Shown one piece after another: positions 14,797 to 22,346 of a stretch of 39,575 nucleotides of DNA. Made by a program: the position numbers and the translations under genes. Under the pieces are notes generated by a model. That model was not told the origin of the DNA, made no database searches, and saw nothing but the letters and a program-made list of their open reading frames with translations. Numbering within the stretch: the stretch's first letter is position 1; every line of letters starts with the position of its first letter. Source of the DNA: Pseudomonadota bacterium (GTDB lineage Bacteria; Myxococcota_A; Polyangia; Polyangiales; Polyangiaceae); the NCBI GenBank assembly GCA_023460875.1, contig JAEWOQ010000465.1:1-39575 (forward strand). Direction: 5' to 3'.

Positions 14797-17268
14797 GTGG
14801 GGGTCGCGGCGGCGCTCGCCTGCCTGACTCCCCGCGAGGCCGCGGCGGACGTGGACGCGGGGCGCCTGTTCGACATGCTCTCCCGCGACCGCTCCGGCCT
14901 GGAGGCGGCGCGCGCTCTCGGGCTCTCCGACGACTCCCTCGGCATCACCGCGGAGCTGCCTCCCGGCGTGAGCGCGCGGGAGCGAGGACTCACGCCGGTC
15001 GCGGGCCGCCTCGCCGTCGCCCGCGGCACCCTTGCTAGCCTGCAGCAGATCATCGCCCAGAATCCCGACGTCCGCTTCCGTTGGTCTCCTCCCCTACGAC
15101 CTCAGCTCGACCACGTCGCTCGGTGGACGAGCAGCGGAGCCGCCCGCGAGTCCACCGGACTCACGGGCGCAGGCGTGGTGGTGGGCGTGATCGACACGGG
15201 AGTGGACACCAAGCACCCAGCCCTCCGCCACCCGGACGGGAGCACCCGAGTGCGCTGGTTGATCGACTTCGCCGAGCAACCCCAAGGCCGCCATCAGGAG
15301 CTCGAAGCCGCCTTTGGATGCACCGGCGACAACCCCTGCGCCGTGCTGTCGGCGGCGGACATCGACGAGCGCCTGCTCAACGCGCTCGAAGGAGACGAGC
15401 CCACGGACGTGGTCGGTCATGGCACCCACGTCGCGTCCATCGCCGCGGGCAATGGTGAGCCGGACGGGACCTACCTCGGCACGGCGCCGGAGGCAGATCT
15501 GATCGTCGCGCAGGTGGGCACCGGACCCGCCGGAGCCATCTTCGACGTCAACATCCTCATGTCGGCGCGGTTCGTCTTCGACCGCGCGCAGGCGCTTGGC
15601 CGCCCAGCGGTCGTCAACGTGAGCCTCGGCTCCAACTTCGGCGGCCACGACGGCACCTCGGCGCTGGAGGTCGGTCTCGCGACGCTCCTCGATCGACCAG
15701 GACGCGCCATCGTCGTGGCCTCGGGCAACAGCGCGGGGCAATACCCCGGGCTCAGCGAGGCGCTGCCTAGCCCTTTTGGGATTCACGCGGAGGTCCACGT
15801 GGCCCCCGCCGGGACGACCCGCGTGCCCCTCGTGAGCCCCGCCCTGACGAGCCGCCCGACGCGGGGCGCCATCTTCACCTGGGTCGCCTCCGCCCCCGGC
15901 GACGATCTCCGCATCGGCTTCGCCAACGGACGGGGCGGCAGCACCCCGCTCCTCGCCCGTGGGCGCGCCGCCGCCTTCCGGGCCCGGGAGCTCGGTGACC
16001 AGGACGACTACACCGTGTCGATCGTCAACGGTGTGGCCGACAACGCCCACGGGGTCGCGCTCCCCCAACACGGCGCGATCGTGATCGTCGCCGGTGAGTG
16101 GCGCGCCGGTCGCACCTTCGCCTTGCACCTCGAGGGCAACGGCACCGCGCGCATCTGGGTGGACGGCTCCGGCGATCTCGAGCCAGGACGCGGCCTCGGG
16201 CCGCTGCTCCCCGCGTCTCGTAAAGCGGGCACGATCTCCATCCCCGCCTCTCACCCGACGCTCATCGCCGTGGGCGCCACCACCAACCGCACCTCCTGGG
16301 TGGATCACTCGGGAGCGCCGATCGATCAGCCGGCGCATGGCGCGCTCACGGACGCCCCCGGCGACACGACGGCCTACTTCAGCGCCGCTGGCCCCACGGG
16401 CACCGGCGCCCTCAAGCCCGACGTCGTCGCACCGGGCGTGAACATCGTCGCCGCCATGTCGGCCGAGGCCGATCCGAGGAGCTCGGGCAACGTGCTGAGC
16501 CAGTTCCGGGGCTCCGGGCCCTGTCCTGGAGGCGGGGCGTGCTTGGTGGTGAGCGATCACTATGCGCTGGCCTCCGGCACTTCGATGGCCGCGCCCGTGG
16601 TGACCGGCGCCGTCGCCCTGCTGCTGCAGCGGGAGCCAGATCTCGCCAACGACCAGATACGCGCGCTGCTCCAGGCAGGCTCTCGCCCCCTCGAAGGGGC
16701 CGTCTTCGCTCCAGAGCAGGTCGGCGCAGGGGCGCTCGACGTGGTGGGCGCGCTGCTGGCGCAGGACGCGGCCCAGAGCGCGGCCCAGGGCGCGGCCCAG
16801 GGCGCGGCGACGTTACCCAGCGTGGCCCGCATCGAAGTGGCCCAGAGCTTCGTGTACCCGGACGTGAACCTGCCGCTCAGGGCCTTGGTCGTGCTCCGGG
16901 ACGACGCGGGGCGACCTGCGGGCGGCTTCGCGGCGCACCGCCTCACCGCCCACGCGCCTGGCGCCGCGCACGTGGCCCTCGAGCCCGTCACCCCCGGCCT
17001 CTGGCGTCTCGACTTGGCGATGCCCGCGGGCTCTGGGGGCAGCTCCGTCGAGCTCACTGTGGCCTTCGACGGTGAACCGATCGGCTCCCGCGCGCTCCCG
17101 GTCGCCGTGGATCCCCAGGTGGCCGACTCCGGCTTCCGCGCGAGCGGCGGCTGCGCCGTCGGAGCCAGCAACATTGGAACCAGCGCCATCGGCTCGGCGG
17201 GCGCTCGCTGGCTCCTGCTGAGCGTCGGCCTGACGCTCCCTCTGCTGCGACGCCGCCACCACCCCTGA
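14797..17268 (+). CDS. Surface-anchored subtilisin-like (S8) serine protease
   Basis: 823 residues from the GTG at 14797, the only start in frame before the signal-like segment. The catalytic triad is Asp133 (GVIDTGVDTKHPAL), His208 (VGHGTHVAS) and Ser596 (ASGTSMAAPV); the oxyanion-region Asn lies in VVASGNSAGQ. A large insert between His and Ser carries a beta-rich domain. After residue 645 comes an AAQG repeat, then an Ig-like segment, then SGGC, one hydrophobic helix and RRRHH at the end. That layout resembles the MYXO-CTERM sorting tail of myxobacterial surface proteins. The chosen start leaves a signal peptide with no basic n-region; the expected one (RRTSSRGPALGVGVAAALACL) lies just upstream, cut off by the 14-bp duplication. 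Confidence 0.88.
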   Translation: MGVAAALACLTPREAAADVDAGRLFDMLSRDRSGLEAARALGLSDDSLGITAELPPGVSARERGLTPVAGRLAVARGTLASLQQIIAQNPDVRFRWSPPLRPQLDHVARWTSSGAARESTGLTGAGVVVGVIDTGVDTKHPALRHPDGSTRVRWLIDFAEQPQGRHQELEAAFGCTGDNPCAVLSAADIDERLLNALEGDEPTDVVGHGTHVASIAAGNGEPDGTYLGTAPEADLIVAQVGTGPAGAIFDVNILMSARFVFDRAQALGRPAVVNVSLGSNFGGHDGTSALEVGLATLLDRPGRAIVVASGNSAGQYPGLSEALPSPFGIHAEVHVAPAGTTRVPLVSPALTSRPTRGAIFTWVASAPGDDLRIGFANGRGGSTPLLARGRAAAFRARELGDQDDYTVSIVNGVADNAHGVALPQHGAIVIVAGEWRAGRTFALHLEGNGTARIWVDGSGDLEPGRGLGPLLPASRKAGTISIPASHPTLIAVGATTNRTSWVDHSGAPIDQPAHGALTDAPGDTTAYFSAAGPTGTGALKPDVVAPGVNIVAAMSAEADPRSSGNVLSQFRGSGPCPGGGACLVVSDHYALASGTSMAAPVVTGAVALLLQREPDLANDQIRALLQAGSRPLEGAVFAPEQVGAGALDVVGALLAQDAAQSAAQGAAQGAATLPSVARIEVAQSFVYPDVNLPLRALVVLRDDAGRPAGGFAAHRLTAHAPGAAHVALEPVTPGLWRLDLAMPAGSGGSSVELTVAFDGEPIGSRALPVAVDPQVADSGFRASGGCAVGASNIGTSAIGSAGARWLLLSVGLTLPLLRRRHHP
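16765..16812 (+). repeat. 12-bp in-frame repeat coding AAQG/AAQS
   Basis: Units of the form GCGGCCCAGGGC are repeated about four times and code DAAQSAAQGAAQGAA between the protease domain and the C-terminal beta domain. It is a short, probably flexible linker. Confidence 0.7.
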
Positions 17269-17301
17269 GCCCGCCGCGTCGCGCAGGGGCCCGCCAGGTC
17301 C

Positions 17302-18831
17302 TCAGACGGGAGGCACCATGTGCTTCTTGCGTGGCCGCTCCTCCGTCTTGTCCCGAGCCCGCTCCAGCCGACGTCCGACTTCTTCCCGGAGCTCGGCGAA
17401 GGGCACGACCGCGTCCACCACGAGCTCGCTCGCCAGCTTCTCGAGATCGACGTCCCGGCGGTACTCGTCCCGGAGCTGCTCGACGTAGGCGGCGCGCTCC
17501 TCTCCCTCAGGGACTTGCTGGATCCTGTTGTAGTACACCGCGTTCACCGCGGCGCTCGGCCCCATGACGGCGATGGACGCCGTGGGGAGCGCGATGCAAG
17601 CGTCGGGCTCGAAGGCAGGTCCCCCCATGGCGTAGAGCCCGGCGCCATAGGCCTTGCGCACGATGACGCACACCTTCGGCACCGTGGCCTCGCTCACCGC
17701 GGAGATCATCTTCGCCCCCGCGCGGATGATCCCCTGACGCTCCACCTTGGTGCCGATCATGAAGCCCGGCACGTCGGCGAGGTACACGAGGGGGATGCCG
17801 AAGGCATCGCAGAGCCAAATGAAGCGCGCCGCCTTGTCCGCGCTGTCCACGAACAGCACCCCCCCGAGGTGCTTCGGCTGGTTCGCGACGATCCCGACGA
17901 CGCGCCCATCGATGCGAGCCAAGCCCGTGATGAGCTCCTTGGCGAAGCGCTTCTTGATCTCCAGGAAGCTGCCCGCGTCCACCAGGTGGTCGATCACCTG
18001 CTTCATGTCGAAGGGCTTGTTCTCGTCGCGGACGATGATCTCCTCGAGGGACAGAGGGCCAGGAGCGGGGGGCACGGGCTCCAGCGCTGGCGGCGCGCCC
18101 TCGTAGTTGTCCGGCATCAAAGCCAGGTAGGCCTGCGCCCAGTCGATGGCCTCTTCCTCCGTCTTGACGAGGACGTCGCCGCAGCCGGAGACCGAGGTGT
18201 GCATCTTGGCGCCGCCCATCTCTTCGAGGGTCACGCGCTCGCCGATCACCATCTCCGCCATGCGTGGCGAGCCGAGGTACATGCTCGCGTTGCCGTCGAC
18301 CATGACGACCACGTCACAGAAAGCGGGGATGTAAGCGCCCCCCGCGGCTGACGGCCCGAACAGCAGGCACACCTGGGGCACCAGCCCCGACAGCTGCACT
18401 TGGTTGTAGAAAATGCGCCCCGCGCCGCGCCGCCCGGGGAACATCTCCACCTGATCCGTGATGCGGGCCCCCGCGCTGTCAACGAGGTAGAAGAGCGGGC
18501 AGCGCAGCTTCTTCGCGCGCTCCTGAGTGCGCAGGATCTTCTCGACGGTGCGCGCGCCCCAGGAGCCGGCCTTCACCGTGGAGTCGTTGGCCACGACGCA
18601 CACCACGCGCCCACCCACGGTGCCGCTGCCCGTGATCACGCCGTCGGCAGGGAGCCCCTCGGCGCGGCTGTTGGCGAGGAGAGCGTCCTCCACGAAGGAG
18701 CCGGCGTCGAGCAAGCGCGCGAGGCGCTCGCGGGCGAAGAGCTTGCCACGCTCCGCGTTCTTCTGGTGGTAGCTGGGGCCGCCGCCCGCCCGCGTCCGCT
18801 CGTTCAGCTCCCGTAGCTTCAAGTCGTCCAT
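17302..18831 (-). CDS. Acyl-CoA carboxylase carboxyltransferase (beta) subunit
   Basis: 509 residues, the usual length for biotin-dependent propionyl-, methylcrotonyl- or geranyl-CoA carboxyltransferase subunits. Two crotonase-fold halves are visible. The first has PLFYLVDSAGARI, GPSAAGGAYIPAFCD (oxyanion loop) and MYLGSP. The second has GIVANQPKHLGGVLFVDSADKAARFIWLCDAFGIPLVYLADVPGFMIG, then RKAYGAGLYAMGG. The C-terminal RPRKKHMVPPV is typical of this family. It transfers carboxyl from carboxybiotin to an acyl-CoA; the substrate cannot be fixed from sequence alone, and no biotin carboxylase subunit is in the window. It lies 69 bp downstream of the TlpA-like gene and is convergent with the subtilase. 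Confidence 0.92.
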   Translation of the reverse strand: MDDLKLRELNERTRAGGGPSYHQKNAERGKLFARERLARLLDAGSFVEDALLANSRAEGLPADGVITGSGTVGGRVVCVVANDSTVKAGSWGARTVEKILRTQERAKKLRCPLFYLVDSAGARITDQVEMFPGRRGAGRIFYNQVQLSGLVPQVCLLFGPSAAGGAYIPAFCDVVVMVDGNASMYLGSPRMAEMVIGERVTLEEMGGAKMHTSVSGCGDVLVKTEEEAIDWAQAYLALMPDNYEGAPPALEPVPPAPGPLSLEEIIVRDENKPFDMKQVIDHLVDAGSFLEIKKRFAKELITGLARIDGRVVGIVANQPKHLGGVLFVDSADKAARFIWLCDAFGIPLVYLADVPGFMIGTKVERQGIIRAGAKMISAVSEATVPKVCVIVRKAYGAGLYAMGGPAFEPDACIALPTASIAVMGPSAAVNAVYYNRIQQVPEGEERAAYVEQLRDEYRRDVDLEKLASELVVDAVVPFAELREEVGRRLERARDKTEERPRKKHMVPPV

Positions 18832-18900
18832 CCTCGTCCGCTCCTTCTCGCGTGAGCGCGGTCAGCTCGGCCAGGGCCGTGCTCCGCGCGGAAATGCAGC

Positions 18901-19944
18901 TCAGCCCTCGCCCAGGAGCTGCTCGATCAGCGCCTGCAGGTCCTCGAGCCGCGATTCCGACAAACCCACCATCACGTCCCGCACGATACCGCGGCGGTCC
19001 ACGACGAACAGCGTCGGCAGCTGGTTCGCTGAGAACGCGGCGCTCGTCTTACCGGTGACATCGCTCACCACCGGATAGGTCATGCCCTGCTCGCGGGCGG
19101 TGCGGTCCGCGGTGGTCACCGGATCGGTGGTGATCCCAACGAGGACGGCTCCTTGGGGACGGTACTGCCGATGCCACTGGTTCAGGACGGGCACCAGGTA
19201 GCGGCACACCGGGCAGGTGCGCGCCCAAAACTCGACGACGACCACCTTGCCCTCGAGCTGCTTCCACCCCCAGGTCCCAGCCCCTTGCACCGTCGCCAGC
19301 GCGCCCAGCTCCGGCGCTCGCAGGCCCACGAAGTGCAGGCGCATGCGATCCTCCGCGTCCGGCAGGCGGGCGAGCTGCACGGGCAAGAGCCGCTGGCGCC
19401 CGTCCCGCTCCAAGAGCACGGCGACGCGGGCGCTCGGCGCGCTCCGCGCCACGGTCTCCTGCACCTGACGGGGCTCTTGGACGGACTGCCCGTCGAGAGC
19501 GATGAGGACGTCCCCCGGCTCGACCCCCGCAGCCGCTGCGGGAGAGCCGCGAAACACCCGCTCCACGCGGACCCCCGCCGCCCCCCGCCCCAGGGCCTTC
19601 AGCTCGACTCCGAGCCAGGGCGTCTCCCCGGCGGGATGGAGCAGCTCGGGGAGCGGGGGCCCGTCGACGGCGCGCCCTGGGATGGCCTGATCTACGTCTG
19701 GAGCCCGCTCCCCGGTGGTGGTTGGAGAGGCGCTCGACCGGCCCGCTGGCCGCTCTACCTGCGAGGTCGAGGTGCTGGGAGCGCCTTGCGCCGGCCCTCC
19801 AGGTGCGCCACAGGAAGAACAGAGGAGGGGCACGACGACCGCAAACCTCCAGGACGCCCGGAGGAAGCCTCCGCGGACCCACTGGAGGCGCCCAGCAGGG
19901 GTCACCTTCACGCGGGGGCGGTCCCAGGCCACGCCATCGATCAT
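18901..19944 (-). CDS. PDZ plus TlpA-like thioredoxin-fold protein, exported
   Basis: 347 residues from the ATG at 19944; the frame extends to 20016 but upstream residues look unrelated to a signal peptide. The hydrophobic segment FAVVVPLLCSSCGAPG suggests a lipoprotein or a cleaved signal, although the lipobox (CSSC) is imperfect. A Pro/Ser/Thr linker leads to a PDZ domain (WLGVELKALG, VERVFRGSPAAAAGVEPGDVLIALDG). A thioredoxin fold follows with VVVEFWARTCPVCRYLVP, the redox pair being CPVC, and the cis-Pro loop NQLPTLFVVDRRG. Known role of TlpA/ResA proteins: periplasmic disulfide exchange, often for cytochrome c maturation. The PDZ fusion suggests recruitment to a membrane partner. It may be co-transcribed with the carboxylase gene. 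Confidence 0.85.
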   Translation of the reverse strand: MIDGVAWDRPRVKVTPAGRLQWVRGGFLRASWRFAVVVPLLCSSCGAPGGPAQGAPSTSTSQVERPAGRSSASPTTTGERAPDVDQAIPGRAVDGPPLPELLHPAGETPWLGVELKALGRGAAGVRVERVFRGSPAAAAGVEPGDVLIALDGQSVQEPRQVQETVARSAPSARVAVLLERDGRQRLLPVQLARLPDAEDRMRLHFVGLRAPELGALATVQGAGTWGWKQLEGKVVVVEFWARTCPVCRYLVPVLNQWHRQYRPQGAVLVGITTDPVTTADRTAREQGMTYPVVSDVTGKTSAAFSANQLPTLFVVDRRGIVRDVMVGLSESRLEDLQALIEQLLGEG

Positions 19945-20182
19945 GATCGCCAGGTACCACGCACGTCCGCTGCGGTCAGCTCGCGAGCTGGGCGGTGCCC
20001 TCTTGCTCCTGGTCACGGTCGCGACGGCGTGCGGTCCTCCCGGAGAACCCCGAACTCCCCCAGAGGAATTGCCGCCCCCAGAGCCGAGCGTGCCTCAGAC
20101 GGAGGCTCCGTCCGGAGCGACCCGGGGACCTCCAGAGTCGACGACCCAGGAGCCCGCGCGCCGGCCTGCCGACGCCCCGTAG
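19943..20182 (+). CDS. Small proline-rich lipoprotein
   Basis: 79 residues. N-terminus MIARYHARPLRSARELGG is basic, then LLLLVTVATAC gives a hydrophobic core ending in an ATAC lipobox-like site. The remaining about 50 residues are Pro/Glu/Thr-rich (PPEELPPPEPSVPQTE) and probably disordered. It starts on the same CATG as the divergent PDZ-TlpA gene, so the two genes have no spacer. About 140 bp after its stop stands a strong terminator hairpin. The real start of either divergent gene may be further in, so the exact overlap is uncertain. Function unknown. Confidence 0.5.
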   Translation: MIARYHARPLRSARELGGALLLLVTVATACGPPGEPRTPPEELPPPEPSVPQTEAPSGATRGPPESTTQEPARRPADAP

Positions 20183-20323
20183 CCGACACCCCGTTGGAGG
20201 GGGGGCCGAGGGGGCTCGCCTCGACCGGCCTCGATCCGCGCCCGGGAATACTCGAGGCGGCTGGCTCGTTCTCTGAACGTGCCCAGCCCGCATGCCGGCA
20301 GCGAGCAACGAAGCAGCAGACAA

Positions 20324-20356
20324 GCAAGAGCCCGACGGAGGGCGTCGGGCTCTTGC
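20324..20356. terminator. Strong intrinsic-type terminator hairpin
   Basis: A perfect 14-bp stem (GCAAGAGCCCGACG / CGTCGGGCTCTTGC) encloses a 5-nt loop (GAGGG). The downstream strand is only mildly T-rich (AATCTTG). It lies after the small lipoprotein gene and before the unexplained purine-rich stretch. Confidence 0.7.
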
Positions 20357-20401
20357 AATCTTGCCGAGCGAGCCGCCGACGAGGGCCGTTCGCTCCTATG
20401 A

Positions 20402-20905
20402 ACCGTCGACTAGTCTAAGAAGAGGATGACCCGGAGCTGGGTCAAGCCAAGCAACCCGCCAAGGTGAAGTTAAGGGCTCGGAGGTGCGCCGCCCCCCCGC
20501 GCCAACCGGTGAACCGTCTGGCACGAAGGAGCGGGGACCAAAGTCAGCGTCAGGAGAAGCAGAGGACGAGCAGCCGTCGCGTGGTGATAGCAGTTTGACG
20601 GCAGGGCTCGTGAGCGCGACGGACCAGAGGGGATGCATCGAGGCACCGCAGCAACGTCCGCGGCTCGGGCTCACCGGGGCCGCCAGCCAACGCGACGGCC
20701 CTCCGGGAACCAAGCTCGTAAATCTCTAGGGAGGTGAAAGAGGTCTCTACGGAGGCGAAGCGAGAAGCCGGTAAGTCAGAAAGGGCTGCCACCCCGAGGG
20801 GTGGAGCGAAAAGATCAAGCCAAGCGCGCGGAGCCCGCTCCTGGAGCTCCGAAAGCGTGAAGAAAGCGAAAGAAAGCCAAGGAGGCGACCTACACCGTGT
20901 CGCCG
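20402..20905 (+). ncRNA. Candidate structured RNA or group II intron-like relic
   Basis: The + strand here is purine-rich, with A-rich runs rare in this window (GAAAGCGAAAGAAAGCC), and local hairpins follow one another. Examples: GACCC/GGGTC at 20428-20443, GCCGTC/GACGGC at 20573-20602, CCACCC-CGAG-GGGTGG at 20789-20804, CGGAGC/GCTCCG near 20829-20850, and GGCGAC/GTCGCC at 20884-20904. A GTGCG, the usual 5' end of bacterial group II introns, occurs at 20484, but I could not find a domain V hairpin or a reverse transcriptase. RNase P RNA, tmRNA and SRP RNA core motifs were looked for and not seen. The ends and the direction are guesses. Confidence 0.3.
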
Positions 20906-21023
20906 ACGAGTCCTGGATGTGCACGTCGCATGCCAAAGCTCATCGCTGGGGCGTTTCGTGACCGATCCTGCGCTTCCATCCCGGAGGCCTCCTCCTCCGG
21001 CTCCCTGCCGCTCGGGGGAGAGC

Positions 21024-21039
21024 ATGACAGCCCTGTCAT
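21024..21039. promoter_or_regulatory. Perfect 16-bp inverted repeat
   Basis: ATGACAG-CC-CTGTCAT, with 7-bp arms and a 2-bp centre, lies about 125 bp downstream of the aroE stop. It could be an operator or part of the adjoining RNA structure. A second hairpin, CCCCC-N8-GGGGG, lies at 21087-21104. Confidence 0.35.
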
Positions 21040-21162
21040 AGCCTCCAGCCCTCCCGTAGTTCTTGCACATCGTGGCCCACGCCCGTCCCCCATCGATGAG
21101 GGGGTCAGATGTAGCCCTCCAGCAGTTTTCTTTCCCCAGCAGAACGAAACGCGCAGCGGCGC

Positions 21163-22071
21163 TCAAGCAGTCAGCGCCCTGTGCAGCTCCTCGTCCATCT
21201 GTTCGGTGGGCGCCGGACAGCCCGTATACAGCTCGAACTGCCGGGTCGCCTGGTGCAAGAGCATGCGTCCGCCGTGCACCGTCGGACACCCCAGGGTAAC
21301 GGCCGTCCGGATCAGCTCGGTCTGAATCGGCTTGTAGACGATGTCCATGACAGTGAGATCGTGCCTCAGCTGGGAGGGCTCGATCGGGCTCGTCGGGTCG
21401 ACGTCGGCCATCCCCCGGCTGGAAGCGTTGACTACGGCATCGAAGGAGTCGAGCCGCGCGCTCAGGCTCGAATCGCCCGCGGCCTGGGCCCCCACGTCCT
21501 CGGCCAGGGCCTGGGCGCGACGTGGATCTCGGTTGGCGATGGTCAAGTGCGCTCCAGCCGAGACGAAGGCGAAGGCGACCGCGCGGGCTGCCCCGCCTGC
21601 GCCCAAGACGAGCACACGGCATCCAGCCAAGGGGCAGACCTCCTCGAAGGCCCTGCGGGCGCCCCAGGCGTCGGTGTTGTACCCGATGAGGCGGCCGCCC
21701 TCGTTGACCACCGTGTTCACCGCGCCGATGCGACGGGCCAGGGGGTCGACCTCATCGAGGTAGGGCAAGACCTCGAGCTTGAAGGGCATCGAGACGCCGC
21801 AGCCGCGAATGCCCAGAGACCGCATGGCCGCCAGGGCTGCCCCTATGTCGTCCACCTGGAACGGTTGGTAACGATAGTCGAGCCCCAAGGAGCGATAACC
21901 AGCTTCGTGCATCGCTCGCCCGAGGCCGACGGGGTAGCGGGAGAGCGAACCGCACAGCACGGGTACCCCGGGAACCGCTGCAGGCACGCCGAGCGACGGC
22001 GCCCCTGACGCCGGCGCAGCGGGGGCCGGGACAGGCGGGACAGCGGGAGGGCTCGGTGCGGGGTCGCTCAT
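21163..22071 (-). CDS. aroE: Shikimate dehydrogenase family protein
   Basis: 302 residues. It reduces 3-dehydroshikimate to shikimate with NADPH (chorismate pathway). Residues 1-38 are a Pro/Ala-rich extension (PAPSPPAVPPVPAPAAP). The substrate domain has the catalytic Lys98 in GCGVSMPFKLEVL and Asp134 in NTDAWG. The nucleotide domain has VLGAGGAARAVAFA (157 onward) and the NADP-phosphate contact ANRDPRRAQ. Near the C-terminus HGGRMLLHQATRQFELYTG is typical. The first shikimate-binding motif, usually SxSPxxHN, reads SLSRYPVGLGRAMHEAGY, so the Pro and Asn are displaced. It may be a quinate/shikimate-type paralogue. It is transcribed alone, leftward. Confidence 0.88.
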   Translation of the reverse strand: MSDPAPSPPAVPPVPAPAAPASGAPSLGVPAAVPGVPVLCGSLSRYPVGLGRAMHEAGYRSLGLDYRYQPFQVDDIGAALAAMRSLGIRGCGVSMPFKLEVLPYLDEVDPLARRIGAVNTVVNEGGRLIGYNTDAWGARRAFEEVCPLAGCRVLVLGAGGAARAVAFAFVSAGAHLTIANRDPRRAQALAEDVGAQAAGDSSLSARLDSFDAVVNASSRGMADVDPTSPIEPSQLRHDLTVMDIVYKPIQTELIRTAVTLGCPTVHGGRMLLHQATRQFELYTGCPAPTEQMDEELHRALTA

Positions 22072-22152
22072 GGGGCTCAGCCTACCGTGCCTTCGACCCC
22101 CTGGCGGCCCCCGCCGCCCCCGAAACCTTCCGCGGCACCTGTCGCAGGGGGG

Positions 22153-22180
22153 TGGACTTTCCCGGCGGCGATGGTAAGAA
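22153..22180 (+). promoter_or_regulatory. Promoter of tRNA-Arg
   Basis: TGGACT (22153-22158), a 16-bp spacer ending in ATGG, then TAAGAA (22175-22180), 12 bp before the tRNA. The same layout, TTGACG-16-TAAGAG with ATGG before the -10 box, precedes tRNA-Lys at 28673-28700. The agreement between the two tRNA genes supports both. Confidence 0.55.
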
Positions 22181-22192
22181 ACCGGCCCCTCA

Positions 22193-22266
<74 letters not shown>

Positions 22267-22270
22267 CAAA

Positions 22271-22304
22271 CGAAACCCTCGGCTCCCACCAGCCGAGGGT
22301 TTCG
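22271..22304. terminator. Terminator hairpin after tRNA-Arg
   Basis: A perfect 14-bp stem (CGAAACCCTCGGCT / AGCCGAGGGTTTCG) with a 6-nt loop starts 4 nt after the tRNA. It is symmetrical enough to also stop leftward transcription from the yqiK-like gene ending at 22347. Confidence 0.8.
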
Positions 22305-22346
22305 CGCGTTCTAGGGTGCCGCTCGCTGGGGCGCGCTCGTCGGCGC

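Larger units (their letters stand above)
20183..21162. other. 980-bp stretch without a convincing protein gene
   Basis: It holds a terminator (20324-20356), a purine-rich, hairpin-rich stretch (about 20402-20905) and a pyrimidine-rich right part with two more hairpins (21024-21039 and 21087-21104). The open frames crossing it have odd composition and no recognisable domain. One of them, GTG 20734 to 20961, has a good AGGGAGG before it but codes a Lys/Ser/Arg-rich peptide that reads like translated RNA. Confidence 0.6.

Noticed and set aside
20402..20905. RNase P RNA, tmRNA or SRP RNA
   Set aside because: Core motifs such as GAGGAAAGTCC of RNase P RNA, or the ends of tmRNA, were looked for and not seen.
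20734..20961. A 75-codon + strand frame with a good AGGGAGG site
   Set aside because: The Lys/Ser/Arg/Glu-rich product looks like translation of a purine-rich structured RNA; it covers several hairpins and shows no domain.
20747..21622. A 291-codon - strand frame overlapping the 3' part of aroE
   Set aside because: It is out of frame with aroE, rich in Arg/Gly/Ser and without recognisable motifs.
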